DNA of 64,000 bases, from the NCBI RefSeq assembly GCF_002995795.1, contig NZ_PVXN01000012.1, positions 104,040-168,039 of the forward strand. Direction: 5' to 3'. The position numbers and the translations under genes are program-made. Of this stretch, positions 8,702 through 19,257 are shown in pieces (the first letter of the stretch is position 1; every line of letters begins with the position of its first letter). The stretch is from Clostridium thermopalmarium DSM 5974. GTDB lineage: Bacteria > Bacillota > Clostridia > Clostridiales > Clostridiaceae. The notes below the pieces were generated by a model. That model was not told the DNA's origin. It made no database searches and saw only the letters and a program-made list of their open reading frames with translations.

Positions 8702-10606
8702 GTGAAAAAAATAATATTAGCAGATAAGGCTGGTTTTTGCTTTGGAGTTAAAAGAGCAGTCGATACAGCCTTAAAATATAGAGAAAAATATGATAAGCCA
8801 ATATATACTCTAGGTCAACTAATCCATAATAACGATGTGGTTGAATTTTTGAAATTAAAAAATATATATTCTATAGAGATAAATGAATTAGATTCTTTAA
8901 AAGAAGGAGATGTTATAATAATAAGGTCTCATGGAATATCTCCTAAAATACTTAAAACATTAGAGAAAAAGAAATTAATAATAGCAGATGCTACATGTCC
9001 CTATGTAGCACATATACAACAAAAAGTAGAAAAGTACTCTAAATCAGGATATAGCATAGTTATAGTTGGAGATTATACTCATCCAGAAGTAATCGGAATA
9101 AATGGTTGTTGTGATGATAAGGCCATAGTATCAAAAGATGGTTCTAATATTACGGAACTTCCTTCAAAAGTATGTGTAGTAGCACAAACCACTGAAAAGC
9201 AAGAAAATTGGGAAAAAGTGATAAATATTATAGCAAAGCAATGCAAAGAGTTTATTGCATTTAATACAATATGTAACGCTACTCAAATAAGACAAAAAGC
9301 TGCACGTGAATTATCAAGTCAGGTAGATACTATGATAATCATTGGTGGTCATCATAGTTCAAACACAGCAAAATTATACGAAATTTGCAAAGAAAATTGT
9401 AAAAATACTATACATGTAGAAAATTCAAGTGAAATACCTGAAGAAGTAATTAAGAGCAGTAAGAATATAGGTGTTACGGCAGGAGCTTCAACACCTGATT
9501 GGATTATAAAGGAGGCCATATTAAAAATGAATGAAAGTAAAGATTTAGAATTTAATGAGCAATTAGCTTTTATGGAGGAAAATGATGTTCAAATTGCTGT
9601 TGGAGATGTGATAGAAGGAAAAATTATTTTGTTAAACGATAATGAAGCATTTGTTGATATTGGTTATAAAAAAGATGGAATTATTCCTTTAAAAGAGGCG
9701 ACGAGAGATGAAAATGTGAGTATTAAAGATATTTTTAATGTAGGAGACACAGTAGAAGCTAAGGTAGTAAGTCTTAGAAATAATGATGGATATGTAGTAT
9801 TATCAAAGATTGAAATCGAAAGGGAAAAAGCATATGATGAATTAAAATATGCTTTTGAAAATAAAGAAATTATAAAATTATTAATTAAAGAAGTAGTTAA
9901 TGGAGGCGTTATAGGAAGATATAAAGGAATAAGAGTGTTTATTCCAGCTTCTCATATAGAACTTCATCATGTTGACAATTTAGAATCCTACATAGGAAAA
10001 GAATTAGATGTAAATATAATAGAATATAAGATTCAAAGAAGAGGAACTAAAATAGTTGCTTCTAGAAGAGACATACTAATGAAACAACAGCTAGAAAGAG
10101 AAAATAAGACATGGGAAAAGCTTCATAAGGATCAAATTGTAGAGGGAGAAATAAAGAGAATAACTAATTTTGGAGCTTTTGTGGATATATATGGTATAGA
10201 TGGTTTGCTACATGTTTCTGAAATTTCTTGGGGAAGGATCGAAAAACCAGAAGATGTATTAAAAATAGGTCAGAAAATAAAAGTATATATATTAGAAGCT
10301 GATAAAGAAAGTAAAAAATTATCCTTAAGTATAAAAAAACTAATCCCAAATCCATGGAATGATGTAGAAGAAAAATATCCTGTAGGTAATATGGTTTTAG
10401 GAAAAGTTGTTCGTTTTGCTGATTTTGGTGCTTTCGTAGAATTAGAACCTGGTGTAGATGGATTAGTTCATATTTCTGAAATAAGCTATAAGAGAATTAA
10501 CAAACCAGAAGATGTGTTAAAAATAGGAGAACAAGTTAAGGCTAAGATAATTAATGTGAATAAAGAAGAAAAGAAAATTAGCTTGAGCATAAAAGAAGCT
10601 GAATAA
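8702..10606 (+). CDS. ispH: IspH (HMBPP reductase) fused to ribosomal protein S1
   Basis: 634 residues in one frame. Residues 1 to about 282 are 4-hydroxy-3-methylbut-2-enyl diphosphate reductase, the last step of the MEP isoprenoid pathway. Cys13, Cys99 and Cys191 are the three [4Fe-4S] ligands, His42, His77 and His127 bind diphosphate, and Glu129 (THPE) is the proton donor. From about 298 to the end are four S1 RNA-binding repeats, for example the blocks VEGEIKRITNFGAFVDI and VLGKVVRFADFGAFVEL. S1 helps mRNA binding to the 30S subunit. The fusion is known from clostridia, so translation and isoprenoid supply share one polypeptide here. The start is GTG. The Dxr and IspG enzymes of the same pathway are at 47-50 kb. 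Confidence 0.93.
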   Translation: MKKIILADKAGFCFGVKRAVDTALKYREKYDKPIYTLGQLIHNNDVVEFLKLKNIYSIEINELDSLKEGDVIIIRSHGISPKILKTLEKKKLIIADATCPYVAHIQQKVEKYSKSGYSIVIVGDYTHPEVIGINGCCDDKAIVSKDGSNITELPSKVCVVAQTTEKQENWEKVINIIAKQCKEFIAFNTICNATQIRQKAARELSSQVDTMIIIGGHHSSNTAKLYEICKENCKNTIHVENSSEIPEEVIKSSKNIGVTAGASTPDWIIKEAILKMNESKDLEFNEQLAFMEENDVQIAVGDVIEGKIILLNDNEAFVDIGYKKDGIIPLKEATRDENVSIKDIFNVGDTVEAKVVSLRNNDGYVVLSKIEIEREKAYDELKYAFENKEIIKLLIKEVVNGGVIGRYKGIRVFIPASHIELHHVDNLESYIGKELDVNIIEYKIQRRGTKIVASRRDILMKQQLERENKTWEKLHKDQIVEGEIKRITNFGAFVDIYGIDGLLHVSEISWGRIEKPEDVLKIGQKIKVYILEADKESKKLSLSIKKLIPNPWNDVEEKYPVGNMVLGKVVRFADFGAFVELEPGVDGLVHISEISYKRINKPEDVLKIGEQVKAKIINVNKEEKKISLSIKEAE

Positions 10607-10610
10607 ATAC

Positions 10611-10662
10611 AAAAATAAGTCCATAATAGAAAATACTTAAGTTTTCTTTTGGACTTATTTTT
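10611..10662 (+). terminator. Terminator after ispH-rpsA
   Basis: AAAAATAAGTCC (10611-10622) pairs with GGACTTATTTTT (10651-10662); an inner AGAAAA/TTTTCT stem stacks above it. Confidence 0.75.
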
Positions 10663-10722
10663 GTAATATTTATTTGTCTACACACTGTATATTTTATAAT
10701 TTTCCTAAAGAAGGTTGAAGCA

Positions 10723-11595
10723 ATGTACAGATTTTATACGCTTAATAAAAATAATATGAATGATTTTAAACTCCTTAATGAATGCAGGACTAATTTTAAC
10801 AAACTTAATAAGGATTTTTTTTATCAATATCATAATTTAAATCAATTTCAACAGCTATTAATAAAAAAACAGGTAAAGTTATTAAAAAATGACTATAGAT
10901 ACATAGGATATATATGGACAGAAAACAAAGGAAATTCTAATTGTTTTATTAATTCTATGTATATAGCAGAAGATTCAAATACTTTTAAATGTTATAGACT
11001 ACTATTAAATTCTATAAAATCTCATTCTATTATATCTTATAATTGTGAGAAAAATAATATAAATTATGATATTCTCATAAGATTGGGATTTAATAAAGTT
11101 AATGCATTGTTTGAAATGAAAATAATTTTAAATTCCATATTTCAAATCGAGTCATTAAATTATGTAAAATTTCATAAAGTTATTAGAGGAAGAGACGAAC
11201 AATTAAGGTGTATTATACAAAATAATATATTTAATAGTGATAATAGAATTCCGTTAAAGGTCGAAGATATTTACTATGATGAAATGCAAGATTATTATTG
11301 CGAGGATGGAGCAATACTTATGAAAGTAAATAATATTTATATAGGATATGGACAAATTATTATGAAAGATAATTGCCCTTATGTAGTAAATTTTGGAGTA
11401 ATAAAAGATTATCGCAACAGAGGCTATGGAAAAATGTTGCTAAAATATATTTTAAATATATTATATAAGAAAGGGAAAAAGTTAGTTAAAATAAATGTAG
11501 ATTCTGAAAATAAATCAGCTATTAAATTGTATGAGAGTATTGGTTTTATAAATGATAAGGAAAGGTCTCATTGGGTATTAAGTAACAAAAAATAA
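10723..11595 (+). CDS. GNAT family N-acetyltransferase, two-domain
   Basis: 290 residues. Only the C-terminal half shows a clear GNAT fold: PYVVNFGVIKDYRNRGYGKML holds the acetyl-CoA loop (Arg-x-x-Gly-x-Gly at about 231-236), followed by LVKINVDSENKSAIKLYESIGF. The N-terminal half (about 1-150) looks like a diverged, probably non-catalytic GNAT repeat with its own GFNKV ending. The acetyl acceptor is unknown. Separate transcription unit between the hairpins at 10611-10662 and 11589-11646. Base composition is even more AT-rich than its neighbours, which may mean recent acquisition or weak selection. Confidence 0.75.
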   Translation: MYRFYTLNKNNMNDFKLLNECRTNFNKLNKDFFYQYHNLNQFQQLLIKKQVKLLKNDYRYIGYIWTENKGNSNCFINSMYIAEDSNTFKCYRLLLNSIKSHSIISYNCEKNNINYDILIRLGFNKVNALFEMKIILNSIFQIESLNYVKFHKVIRGRDEQLRCIIQNNIFNSDNRIPLKVEDIYYDEMQDYYCEDGAILMKVNNIYIGYGQIIMKDNCPYVVNFGVIKDYRNRGYGKMLLKYILNILYKKGKKLVKINVDSENKSAIKLYESIGFINDKERSHWVLSNKK

Positions 11596-11646
11596 TACTT
11601 AAAACTAAAAAAGAGATATCTCTTTTTTAGTTTTAAGTATTATTTT
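11589..11646. terminator. Perfect 58-bp palindromic bidirectional terminator
   Basis: Bases 11589-11617 are the exact reverse complement of 11618-11646 with no loop. It holds A-rich and T-rich flanks, so it can terminate the GNAT gene (+) and the small gene (-) that converge on it. The stop codon of each gene lies inside or next to it. Confidence 0.8.
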
Positions 11647-11801
11647 ATTTCAAATAAGTTTTCTTTTGGAATATAGCTAGATTTAAGGTTTATTATGTTC
11701 TCAGATTGAAATTTAGAAAAATAACTTCTATCATAAATACAATTCATTTGAAAATTAAAACTACTTTCATTAGGCTGTTTTTTTTCTTTTATATCATACA
11801 T
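11640..11801 (-). CDS. Small hypothetical protein (53 aa)
   Basis: A 53-residue frame begins MYDIKEKKQPNESSFNF and ends PKENLFEIK. It is supported by a nearly perfect ribosome site (AAGGAGGG, 7 bases before the ATG) and by a terminator shared with the convergent GNAT gene; both are unlikely for a random ORF. An in-frame ATG further upstream exists but has no ribosome site. The product is charged and hydrophilic with one Cys and no membrane segment or known domain. I do not recognise it. It is divergent from miaB, with about 170 bases between the starts. Confidence 0.55.
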   Translation of the reverse strand: MYDIKEKKQPNESSFNFQMNCIYDRSYFSKFQSENIINLKSSYIPKENLFEIK

Positions 11802-11973
11802 AAAATCCCTCCTTGTTAGTATTATTTGCATAAATCAACTTTATAATCATTTTTAAAATCTCCAAAAAGAATATAAAAGTTCTTTAAAAATAAGTTTAAA
11901 TTATATATAATTAATAAATGTATAATATTAAGTTGTAAACTAAAGCAAAGTTTATAGAAAGGAAAGGAATTTC

Positions 11974-13302
11974 ATGACTAATTTAAATCAAAAATATTAT
12001 ATAGATACTTGGGGTTGCCAAATGAACGAAGAGGATTCTGAAAAGATATCAGGCCTTTTAAAAGGAACAGGATATAAAAGAACAAATATAAAAGAGGAAG
12101 CAGATATAATCATATTTAATACATGCTGTGTTAGAGAAAATGCAGAGCAAAAGGTATATGGACATTTAGGTTCTTTAAAAGCTTTAAAAAGAAAGAAACC
12201 AAATCTTATAATAGTAGTTACTGGATGCATGATGCAGCAAAAGGGTATGCCAGATAAAGTTATTAAAAAATTTCCGTATATAGATATTATTGCAGGTAGC
12301 TATAACTCTTATAAGCTTCCTGAATATATTGAAAGAGTAAAAACAGAAGGAAAATCTATCATTGAAGTATGGAATAAAGAAAAAGGCATTGTTGAAGGAT
12401 TACCAGTTGATAGAATGAGCAATGTCAAAGCTTTTGTAACAATCATGTATGGATGCAATAATTTTTGTTCTTATTGCATAGTTCCTTATGTAAGAGGAAG
12501 AGAAAGAAGTAGAGAACCTGAAAACATTATTAATGAAATAAAAGACTTAGTATCTAAAGGATATAAGGAAATCACTTTATTAGGTCAAAATGTAAATTCA
12601 TATGGAAAAGGACTAGAACCAGAAATTGATTTTGCAGAGCTTTTAAAAAGGGTTAATAAAATAGAAGGGCTTGAAAGAATAAGATTTATGACTTCTCATC
12701 CAAAAGATGTTTCAGATAGATTAATAAGTGCTATGGCAGAATGTGAAAAGGTATGCGAACATGGTCATTTTGCACTACAATCTGGTTCAAGCAGGATTCT
12801 AGAAAAGATGAATAGAAAATATACAAGAGAGCAGTATTTAGAATTAGTTAAGAAACTAAGGAAGGCTATGCCTGATATAGCTATAACTACCGATATTATT
12901 GTTGGATTTCCAGGAGAAACAGAAGAAGACTTTAATGATACATTAAGTATTGTTAAAGAGATAGAATTTGATTCTGTATTTACTTTTATATACTCTCAAA
13001 GAGAAGGTACTCCAGCAGCAAATCATGAAGATCAGATTCCAGAAGACGTAAAACACGAAAGATTTAATAGGTTAGTTAAGGTAGTTAACGATATTCTTGC
13101 TAAGAAAAATAAGGAGTATGAAGGTAAAATTGTAGAAGTTTTGGTGGAAGGACCTAGCAAAAATGATGAAACTAAACTTATGGGTCGAACAAGAACTAAT
13201 AAACTTGTAAATTTTGAAGGTAACAATGATATTATTGGAAAATTAGTTAAAGTTAAAATTATTAAGGCACAATCATTTTCATTAATAGGTGAAATAGTAT
13301 AG
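11974..13302 (+). CDS. miaB: tRNA-2-methylthio-N6-(dimethylallyl)adenosine synthase MiaB
   Basis: 442 residues. The UPF0004 domain carries the auxiliary [4Fe-4S] cysteines Cys15 (TWGCQMN), Cys51 and Cys85. The radical SAM domain has the CxxxCxxC triad in [13 protein letters not shown] near 156-168, and a C-terminal TRAM domain covers about 375-442. It adds a methylthio group to i6A37 of tRNAs reading UNN codons. The isopentenyl group it needs is made by MiaA, encoded 4.6 kb downstream in the same run of genes. Ribosome site AAAGGAAAGG precedes the ATG. Confidence 0.95.
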   Translation: MTNLNQKYYIDTWGCQMNEEDSEKISGLLKGTGYKRTNIKEEADIIIFNTCCVRENAEQKVYGHLGSLKALKRKKPNLIIVVTGCMMQQKGMPDKVIKKFPYIDIIAGSYNSYKLPEYIERVKTEGKSIIEVWNKEKGIVEGLPVDRMSNVKAFVTIMYGCNNFCSYCIVPYVRGRERSREPENIINEIKDLVSKGYKEITLLGQNVNSYGKGLEPEIDFAELLKRVNKIEGLERIRFMTSHPKDVSDRLISAMAECEKVCEHGHFALQSGSSRILEKMNRKYTREQYLELVKKLRKAMPDIAITTDIIVGFPGETEEDFNDTLSIVKEIEFDSVFTFIYSQREGTPAANHEDQIPEDVKHERFNRLVKVVNDILAKKNKEYEGKIVEVLVEGPSKNDETKLMGRTRTNKLVNFEGNNDIIGKLVKVKIIKAQSFSLIGEIV

Positions 13303-13333
13303 AAAGCTCTCTAGAGAGCTTTCTATACTATTT
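13292..13333 (+). terminator. Perfect 42-bp palindrome between miaB and mutS
   Basis: Arms 13292-13312 and 13313-13333 are exact complements centred on CTAG, overlapping the miaB stop codon. Few T follow, so it is either a weak terminator that reduces read-through into mutS or an mRNA-stabilising or processing hairpin. Confidence 0.5.
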
Positions 13334-13369
13334 ATGTTATATTTATCTTATTACAAGGAGGGAATATAT

Positions 13370-16033
13370 ATGGCTCTTACTCCGATGATGCAACAATATT
13401 TAGAGATTAAAGAAAAAAATAAAGACTGCATCTTATTTTTTAGGTTAGGAGACTTTTATGAAATGTTTTTTGAAGATGCAGAAATTGCAGCAAGAGAACT
13501 TGAATTAGTTTTAACAGGTAGAGATTGTGGTTTAGAAAAAAGAGCCCCTATGTGCGGTATACCATATCATTCAGCTAATTCATATATAAATCGACTTATA
13601 AATAAAGGATATAAAGTAGCTATATGCGAACAATTAGAAAATCCTTCTGAAGCTAAAGGAATTGTAAAAAGAGATGTCATAAAAATAATAACTCCTGGTA
13701 CATATTCTGATTCTACATTTTTAGAAGAGACAAAGAATAATTATATTATGAGTTTATATATAGAAAATGAACTAGTCTCTATGGCTTTCGCTGATATATC
13801 TACTGGAGACTTTGAGTGTACATATAGTAATTATAATGTCTCTATAGTTTTAGATGAGATATCAAAGTTTATGCCAAGTGAAATCATAATTACAGATAGC
13901 GTGGAAGATAACTTAATAAATTCCATAAATGAACGTTTTCAGCTTACACTAACTATAAAATCAGATGAATATTTTAAAACTAATTCTATAGAAAATCTAA
14001 AAAATCAATTTCCTAATTTTAATCCTAATAATTATGAGGACATTGTTATTAATGTATGTAATGGTTTATTAAGCTATATAATGGAAACTCAAAAAATATC
14101 TTTACTTCATATAAATAATATAGAGTACTATAATTTAGTCGACTATCTAATTATGGATATTAACTCTAGAAGGAACTTAGAACTTACCGAAACTTTAACA
14201 GATAAGTCTAAAAAAGGCTCACTACTATGGGTCATTGATAAGACTGTTACCGCTATGGGTGCAAGACTTCTTAGAAAATGGTTAGAACAGCCTCTAATTA
14301 ATAAAGAGCAAATAGAAAACAGATTAGATTCGGTAAGTGAGATAATGTCTAATCAGAATTTATACGATGAATTAAAAAGTTGTTTAAAAGATGTTTATGA
14401 TATTGAGCGATTAGTAGGTAAGATTTCTTCTAAAAATGTAAATGCAAAAGAACTTTTGACTTTAAAAAATTCTATTCAAAAATTACCATATATAAAAAGC
14501 GTATTATCAAATAGTGAAAGCTTTATATTAAAAAATATATATAATAATTTAGATTGTCTTGAAGATGTGTATACTCTTTTAGATAGCGCTATATTAGAAA
14601 ATCCATCTTTATCCTTAAAAGAAGGTGGAATAATAAAGAACGGATATAATAAAACTATTGATGAATTAAGAAGTGCAAAGTCACATGGTAAACAGTGGAT
14701 AGCATCTCTTGAAGAACAAGAAAGAAATGTAACTGGAATTAAGTCTTTAAAAATAGGATATAACAAAGTGTTTGGTTACTATATAGAAATAACGAAATCT
14801 AATTTAAATTTAGTTCCAGAAAACAGATATATAAGAAAACAAACTTTAGCTAATTGCGAAAGATATATCACCCCAGAATTAAAGGAAGTAGAAGATAAAA
14901 TATTAGGAGCTCAAGATAAATTAATTGAATTAGAATATAATATATTTGTTGAAATAAGAGAAACAATAGAAAAACACATTAATAGAATGAAAAAAAGTGC
15001 TAAAATGATTTCTGAAATAGATTGTTTATGTTCTCTTGCTACAGTTGCACTTGAAAATAATTATTGCCGACCTGAAATTTTAGAAATAGGAGCTTTACAT
15101 ATAGAAGAAGGCAGACATCCTGTAGTAGAAAAAATGATTCCTCATAACACTTTTGTAGCTAATGATACATATATAGATAATGAAAATCAGCAGTTAATAT
15201 TAATAACAGGTCCTAATATGGCTGGAAAATCTACATATATGCGACAAGTTGCTTTAATAAATATACTTGCTCAGATAGGAAGTTTTGTTCCAGCCAAAAA
15301 AGCTTCAATTGCTATTTGTGATAAAATATTTACAAGAATAGGAGCTTCTGATGATTTAGCAAGAGGTAAAAGCACATTTATGGTTGAGATGTGTGAGGTT
15401 GCCAATATATTAAATAATGCTACAAATAAAAGTCTTATTTTATTAGATGAAGTAGGGCGTGGTACCAGTACTTATGATGGACTTAGTATAGCATGGTCAG
15501 TTATAGAGTATATCTGTACTAATAATAGATTAAAAAGTAAGACTCTATTTGCAACTCACTATCATGAACTTATATCATTAGAGGGAAGAATTAAAGGAGT
15601 AAAAAACTATTCTATAGCAGTAAAAAAACTTGATAATAACATAGTTTTTCTTCGGAAAATCACTGAGGGTGGAGCAGATGAATCTTATGGAATTGAAGTA
15701 GCAAAACTTGCCGGTATTCCTGAAGAAGTTATTTCAAGGGCTAAATCTATATTATCTAATTTAGAAAGAAAAGAAAATAGAGAAAAAGACTATAAAAACA
15801 CAAATACAGATAATTCAGTATTAAAAGAAGTATCTGTTTCTAACTTTGAAGAAATCAGTGTAAACAATGCAACAGATATAAAAAACAATACAAAGCAAGT
15901 GGAATTCATAGATATAGAAAAAGATAATCTATTAAAAGAAATTCAATCGATAGATATTTTAAATATGACACCTATGGAAGGTTTCAATAAATTATATAAA
16001 TTAATTACTAAAGCAAAGTTACTACTTGACTAA
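13370..16033 (+). CDS. mutS: DNA mismatch repair protein MutS
   Basis: 887 residues. The N-terminal mismatch-recognition domain begins [19 protein letters not shown] and contains the GDFYEMF motif whose Phe-x-Glu contacts the mismatch. Connector, lever and clamp domains follow, then the ABC ATPase with Walker [14 protein letters not shown], the TFMVEM segment, Walker [17 protein letters not shown] and the ATHYHEL His switch. The start is set at 13370, where AAGGAGGG lies at the right distance; an upstream in-frame ATG at 13334 lies next to the hairpin without a ribosome site. It finds replication errors and recruits MutL, encoded 15 bases downstream. Confidence 0.96.
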   Translation: MALTPMMQQYLEIKEKNKDCILFFRLGDFYEMFFEDAEIAARELELVLTGRDCGLEKRAPMCGIPYHSANSYINRLINKGYKVAICEQLENPSEAKGIVKRDVIKIITPGTYSDSTFLEETKNNYIMSLYIENELVSMAFADISTGDFECTYSNYNVSIVLDEISKFMPSEIIITDSVEDNLINSINERFQLTLTIKSDEYFKTNSIENLKNQFPNFNPNNYEDIVINVCNGLLSYIMETQKISLLHINNIEYYNLVDYLIMDINSRRNLELTETLTDKSKKGSLLWVIDKTVTAMGARLLRKWLEQPLINKEQIENRLDSVSEIMSNQNLYDELKSCLKDVYDIERLVGKISSKNVNAKELLTLKNSIQKLPYIKSVLSNSESFILKNIYNNLDCLEDVYTLLDSAILENPSLSLKEGGIIKNGYNKTIDELRSAKSHGKQWIASLEEQERNVTGIKSLKIGYNKVFGYYIEITKSNLNLVPENRYIRKQTLANCERYITPELKEVEDKILGAQDKLIELEYNIFVEIRETIEKHINRMKKSAKMISEIDCLCSLATVALENNYCRPEILEIGALHIEEGRHPVVEKMIPHNTFVANDTYIDNENQQLILITGPNMAGKSTYMRQVALINILAQIGSFVPAKKASIAICDKIFTRIGASDDLARGKSTFMVEMCEVANILNNATNKSLILLDEVGRGTSTYDGLSIAWSVIEYICTNNRLKSKTLFATHYHELISLEGRIKGVKNYSIAVKKLDNNIVFLRKITEGGADESYGIEVAKLAGIPEEVISRAKSILSNLERKENREKDYKNTNTDNSVLKEVSVSNFEEISVNNATDIKNNTKQVEFIDIEKDNLLKEIQSIDILNMTPMEGFNKLYKLITKAKLLLD

Positions 16034-16048
16034 AGGGAGGTGACATAT

Positions 16049-17905
16049 TTGAAGAGAATTCATGTGCTTGATGAGGATATTTCTAATAAGATAGCTGCAG
16101 GAGAAGTTGTAGAAAGACCAGCTTCAGTGGTAAAAGAATTGATTGAAAATAGTATTGATGCAGAAGCAAAAAATATAATAATAGAAGTTAATAATGATAA
16201 TGATGACCAAAAAATAAAAATATCAGATGATGGAATCGGTATTCATTATGATGATATAGAAAAAGCTTTCCTTCCACATGGAACTAGTAAAATATTAAAA
16301 ATAGATGATTTACACTCTATTAATACATTTGGTTTTAGAGGTGAAGCTTTACCAAGTATTTCTGCAGTTTCTAAAGTAAGCTTGAAAAGTAGAAGTAAAG
16401 ATAATGAATATGGAAGAGAAATTTATATATCTGGTGGAAATGTTGAGTATATAAAAGATGTTGGATGTAGTATTGGAACTTCTATTGAAGTATCTAATTT
16501 ATTTTTTAATGTTCCTGCAAGAAAAAAGTTTTTAAAAAGCAAGCAAAGAGAAACCAGCCTAATATCTAATATCGTAAATAGATTAGCATTAGCAAACTAT
16601 GATGTATCATTTAAATACTATATTAACGGAAAAAAATCTCTTATAACATTTCCTTCAAAAGATGTTAAAGATACTATAAGATCAGTTTATGGTAAAAATA
16701 TATATAATAATATAATTGGCTTTGAAAAACATTCAGATATTGCATCTATATATGGATATATAGGTAGTTCTGAAATAAGCAGAGGAAGTAGAAATAATCA
16801 AAGTATTTTTGTAAATAAAAGATATATAAAAAGTGCCTTAATTACTTCGGCCGTAGAAAATGCTTTTAAATCTTTTTTGACAATCAATAAGTTTCCGTTC
16901 TTTGTCTTATTCTTGGAAATTTATCCTGAGCTAGTAGATGTTAATGTTCATCCTGCTAAAGCAGAAGTAAAATTCCAAGAAGAAAAATTGATATATAAGC
17001 TAGTGTTTGAAGGAGTCCATGAAGCTCTTGCTAAGTTTATGAAAAACTCATTTGAAATTACTGATAATCATGTTTCAATAAGTAATGAGGAGGACAATTC
17101 GATTGTGCAACTTCCTATAGATTTAAAAGAGAAAAATATTTTTACATCATACCCTTCAAAACGTGAAGAAGTTGAACTTAATAATCTATTTCTCGAAAAT
17201 TCAAACACTAATAATGATGTAAAATATGAAAACATGTACGGAAATGATAGAGTACTAGAAGATAATAAATATACAATTAATGATGCAGTTAAAAATAATA
17301 AAAGTACTAAAACAAATGAGCCAAAATTTCCATATTTAAATATAATAGGCCAATTTAATAACACATACATTTTAGCTCAAGAATCGAATAATTTTTACAT
17401 TATAGATCAACATGCTGCTCATGAAAAAATTCTATTTGAAAAATTTAAAAATCAAATTGAAAATAGTGAAGTTATATCTCAGATTTTAATTACTCCTATA
17501 ATTGTAGAATTAAGTAGTTATGATTATGTATACTATACAGAAAACATGGAAATATTTAATAGAAGTGGATTCTTTATCGAAGACTTCGGGGATAACACAA
17601 TAAGTATAAGGGAGGCTCCTATGCTTCTTGGCAAAGCAAGTGTAGAGGAATTCTTTTTAGAAATTTTAGATAATTTAAAAAATATGGGTTCAGGAAAGAC
17701 TACAGAAGTAAATTATAATATAATTGCTTCTCTTGCATGTAAAGCTGCTATCAAAGCAAATCATCCATTAACAAGTAAAGAAATGAATGCATTAATTGAA
17801 GAATTAAGATATATAAAAGAACCATTTAATTGTCCTCATGGTAGACCAACCATTGTGAAAATATCATTAACTGATATAGAAAAAATGTTTAAAAGAATAC
17901 AATAA
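16049..17905 (+). CDS. mutL: DNA mismatch repair protein MutL (endonuclease type)
   Basis: 618 residues. The GHKL ATPase has [14 protein letters not shown] and [11 protein letters not shown] disordered Asn-rich linker lies at about 340-430, and the C-terminal dimerisation/endonuclease domain has [12 protein letters not shown] and CPHGRP. DQHAxxExxxxE is the metal-dependent nicking site found in bacteria without MutH, so this MutL should nick the daughter strand itself. The TTG at 16049 is taken as start because GGGAGGTG lies nine bases upstream; a GTG at 16040 overlaps that ribosome site. Downstream of mutS in one operon. Confidence 0.95.
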   Translation: MKRIHVLDEDISNKIAAGEVVERPASVVKELIENSIDAEAKNIIIEVNNDNDDQKIKISDDGIGIHYDDIEKAFLPHGTSKILKIDDLHSINTFGFRGEALPSISAVSKVSLKSRSKDNEYGREIYISGGNVEYIKDVGCSIGTSIEVSNLFFNVPARKKFLKSKQRETSLISNIVNRLALANYDVSFKYYINGKKSLITFPSKDVKDTIRSVYGKNIYNNIIGFEKHSDIASIYGYIGSSEISRGSRNNQSIFVNKRYIKSALITSAVENAFKSFLTINKFPFFVLFLEIYPELVDVNVHPAKAEVKFQEEKLIYKLVFEGVHEALAKFMKNSFEITDNHVSISNEEDNSIVQLPIDLKEKNIFTSYPSKREEVELNNLFLENSNTNNDVKYENMYGNDRVLEDNKYTINDAVKNNKSTKTNEPKFPYLNIIGQFNNTYILAQESNNFYIIDQHAAHEKILFEKFKNQIENSEVISQILITPIIVELSSYDYVYYTENMEIFNRSGFFIEDFGDNTISIREAPMLLGKASVEEFFLEILDNLKNMGSGKTTEVNYNIIASLACKAAIKANHPLTSKEMNALIEELRYIKEPFNCPHGRPTIVKISLTDIEKMFKRIQ

Positions 17906-17939
17906 AAAGCATGGGCATATTAATTAAAGGAGAGATTAA

Positions 17940-18878
17940 ATGAATAAGGATTTATTTATTCTAGCAGGACCTACGGCAGTTGGAAAAACTGCAATTTCTA
18001 TAGAGTTAGCTAAAAGGTTAAATGGAGAAATAATATCTGCAGATTCCATGCAAATATATAAATATATGAATATAGGTTCAGCTAAAATTAAAGAAACTGA
18101 AAAACAAGGAATACAACATCATTTAATAGATTTTCTTGATCCTCAGCAAGAATTCAGTGTTGCAGAATTTAAAAAGAAAGCTACAGATGCTATAAATCAA
18201 ATCTATGAAAAGCACAAGCTTCCTATGGTAGTTGGAGGAACTGGTTTTTATATTAATTCATTAATATTTAACTATGATTTTGCAAATACACATAAAGATG
18301 AAAGCTATAGAGAATATTTGAAACTTCTTGCAGAAGAAAAAGGAAAAGAGTATGTTCATAATTTGCTTAAAGAGGTTGATAAGGAATCTTATAAAAGACT
18401 TTATCCTAATGATCTAAAAAGAGTAATTAGAGCATTAGAAGTTTATAAACTTACAGGAAAAACAATTTCTCAGTATAATATGGAACAGGATATATATAAT
18501 ATTCCGTACAATGTACATTATTTTGTCCTAACTATGAATCGAAATAAGTTATATGAAAGAATTAATAAAAGAGTAGATATGATGATTGATGAAGGTCTAA
18601 TAGAAGAAGTAAAAAAGCTTAAAGATATGGGATGTGTTCCTAATATGCAATCAATGAAAGGAATAGGGTATAAAGAGATCCTTTGTTATCTTGATGGTAA
18701 AATGACATTAGAAGAAAGCATAGAAGCTATAAAAAAGAACAGCAGAAACTATGCAAAAAGACAGTTAACTTGGTTTAGAAAAGATAAAAGAGCAATTTGG
18801 ATAGATAAGGATAATTATAATAGTGATATGGAGGTAGTTATGGATATAATAAAAAAATTCACTTCGAGTATAACATAA
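17940..18878 (+). CDS. miaA: tRNA dimethylallyltransferase MiaA
   Basis: 312 residues. P-loop GPTAVGKT at 9-16, DSMQIY (the catalytic Asp for A37), and VGGTGFYI in the prenyl-donor region. RQLTWFRKD near the C-terminus is typical of the family. It transfers dimethylallyl from DMAPP, a product of the IspH pathway, to A37 of tRNAs; MiaB then thiomethylates it. Ribosome site AAAGGAGAG; 34 bases after mutL, so same operon. Confidence 0.95.
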   Translation: MNKDLFILAGPTAVGKTAISIELAKRLNGEIISADSMQIYKYMNIGSAKIKETEKQGIQHHLIDFLDPQQEFSVAEFKKKATDAINQIYEKHKLPMVVGGTGFYINSLIFNYDFANTHKDESYREYLKLLAEEKGKEYVHNLLKEVDKESYKRLYPNDLKRVIRALEVYKLTGKTISQYNMEQDIYNIPYNVHYFVLTMNRNKLYERINKRVDMMIDEGLIEEVKKLKDMGCVPNMQSMKGIGYKEILCYLDGKMTLEESIEAIKKNSRNYAKRQLTWFRKDKRAIWIDKDNYNSDMEVVMDIIKKFTSSIT

Positions 18879-18924
18879 ATCTGAAAATTTCATTTTTAAT
18901 AGAATAATTGTTGGAGGTAATATC

Positions 18925-19161
18925 ATGAGTAAGCCAGTTAATAACTTACAGGATTTATTTTTAAATAATGCTAGAAAAAATAAGATACCAGTTGTCATAT
19001 ATTTAACTAACGGATTCCAACTTAAAGGCAATGTTAAAGGGTTTGATAATTTTACAATAATTTTAGATAATGACGGTAAACAAATGATGATATATAAACA
19101 CGCAGTTTCTACAATAGTGCCTGCAAAGCCAATATTATTCAATCAAAAAGATAATGCTTAA
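18925..19161 (+). CDS. hfq: RNA chaperone Hfq
   Basis: 78 residues with both Sm motifs: Sm1 in [19 protein letters not shown] and Sm2 in [11 protein letters not shown] (family YKHAISTI). It forms a hexameric ring that binds U-rich and A-rich RNA and helps small RNAs pair with mRNAs. The short C-terminal tail is typical of Firmicute Hfq. Gene order miaA-hfq is conserved widely. Ribosome site TTGGAGGTAA. Confidence 0.95.
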   Translation: MSKPVNNLQDLFLNNARKNKIPVVIYLTNGFQLKGNVKGFDNFTIILDNDGKQMMIYKHAVSTIVPAKPILFNQKDNA

Positions 19162-19190
19162 AAATAGGCATGTATTTGCCTATTTTTTTT
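19161..19190 (+). terminator. Terminator after hfq
   Basis: AAAATAGGCA (19161-19170) pairs with TGCCTATTTT (19177-19186), followed by T to 19190. Closes the miaB-mutS-mutL-miaA-hfq run. Confidence 0.85.
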
Positions 19191-19257
19191 ATGTATGCTA
19201 ATATATTTATTGGCTACTAACTGTAGTTTATCATATTATAAAAGTGAGGGTTTATAT

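Noticed and set aside
11589..11646. Perfect 58-bp palindrome as the end of a mobile element
   Set aside because: No transposase or target duplication nearby; position between two convergent stops fits a bidirectional terminator.
18880..18905. CodY box (CTGAAAATT) between miaA and hfq
   Set aside because: Only one half matches; the other half has four mismatches to AATTTTCWGAAAATT.
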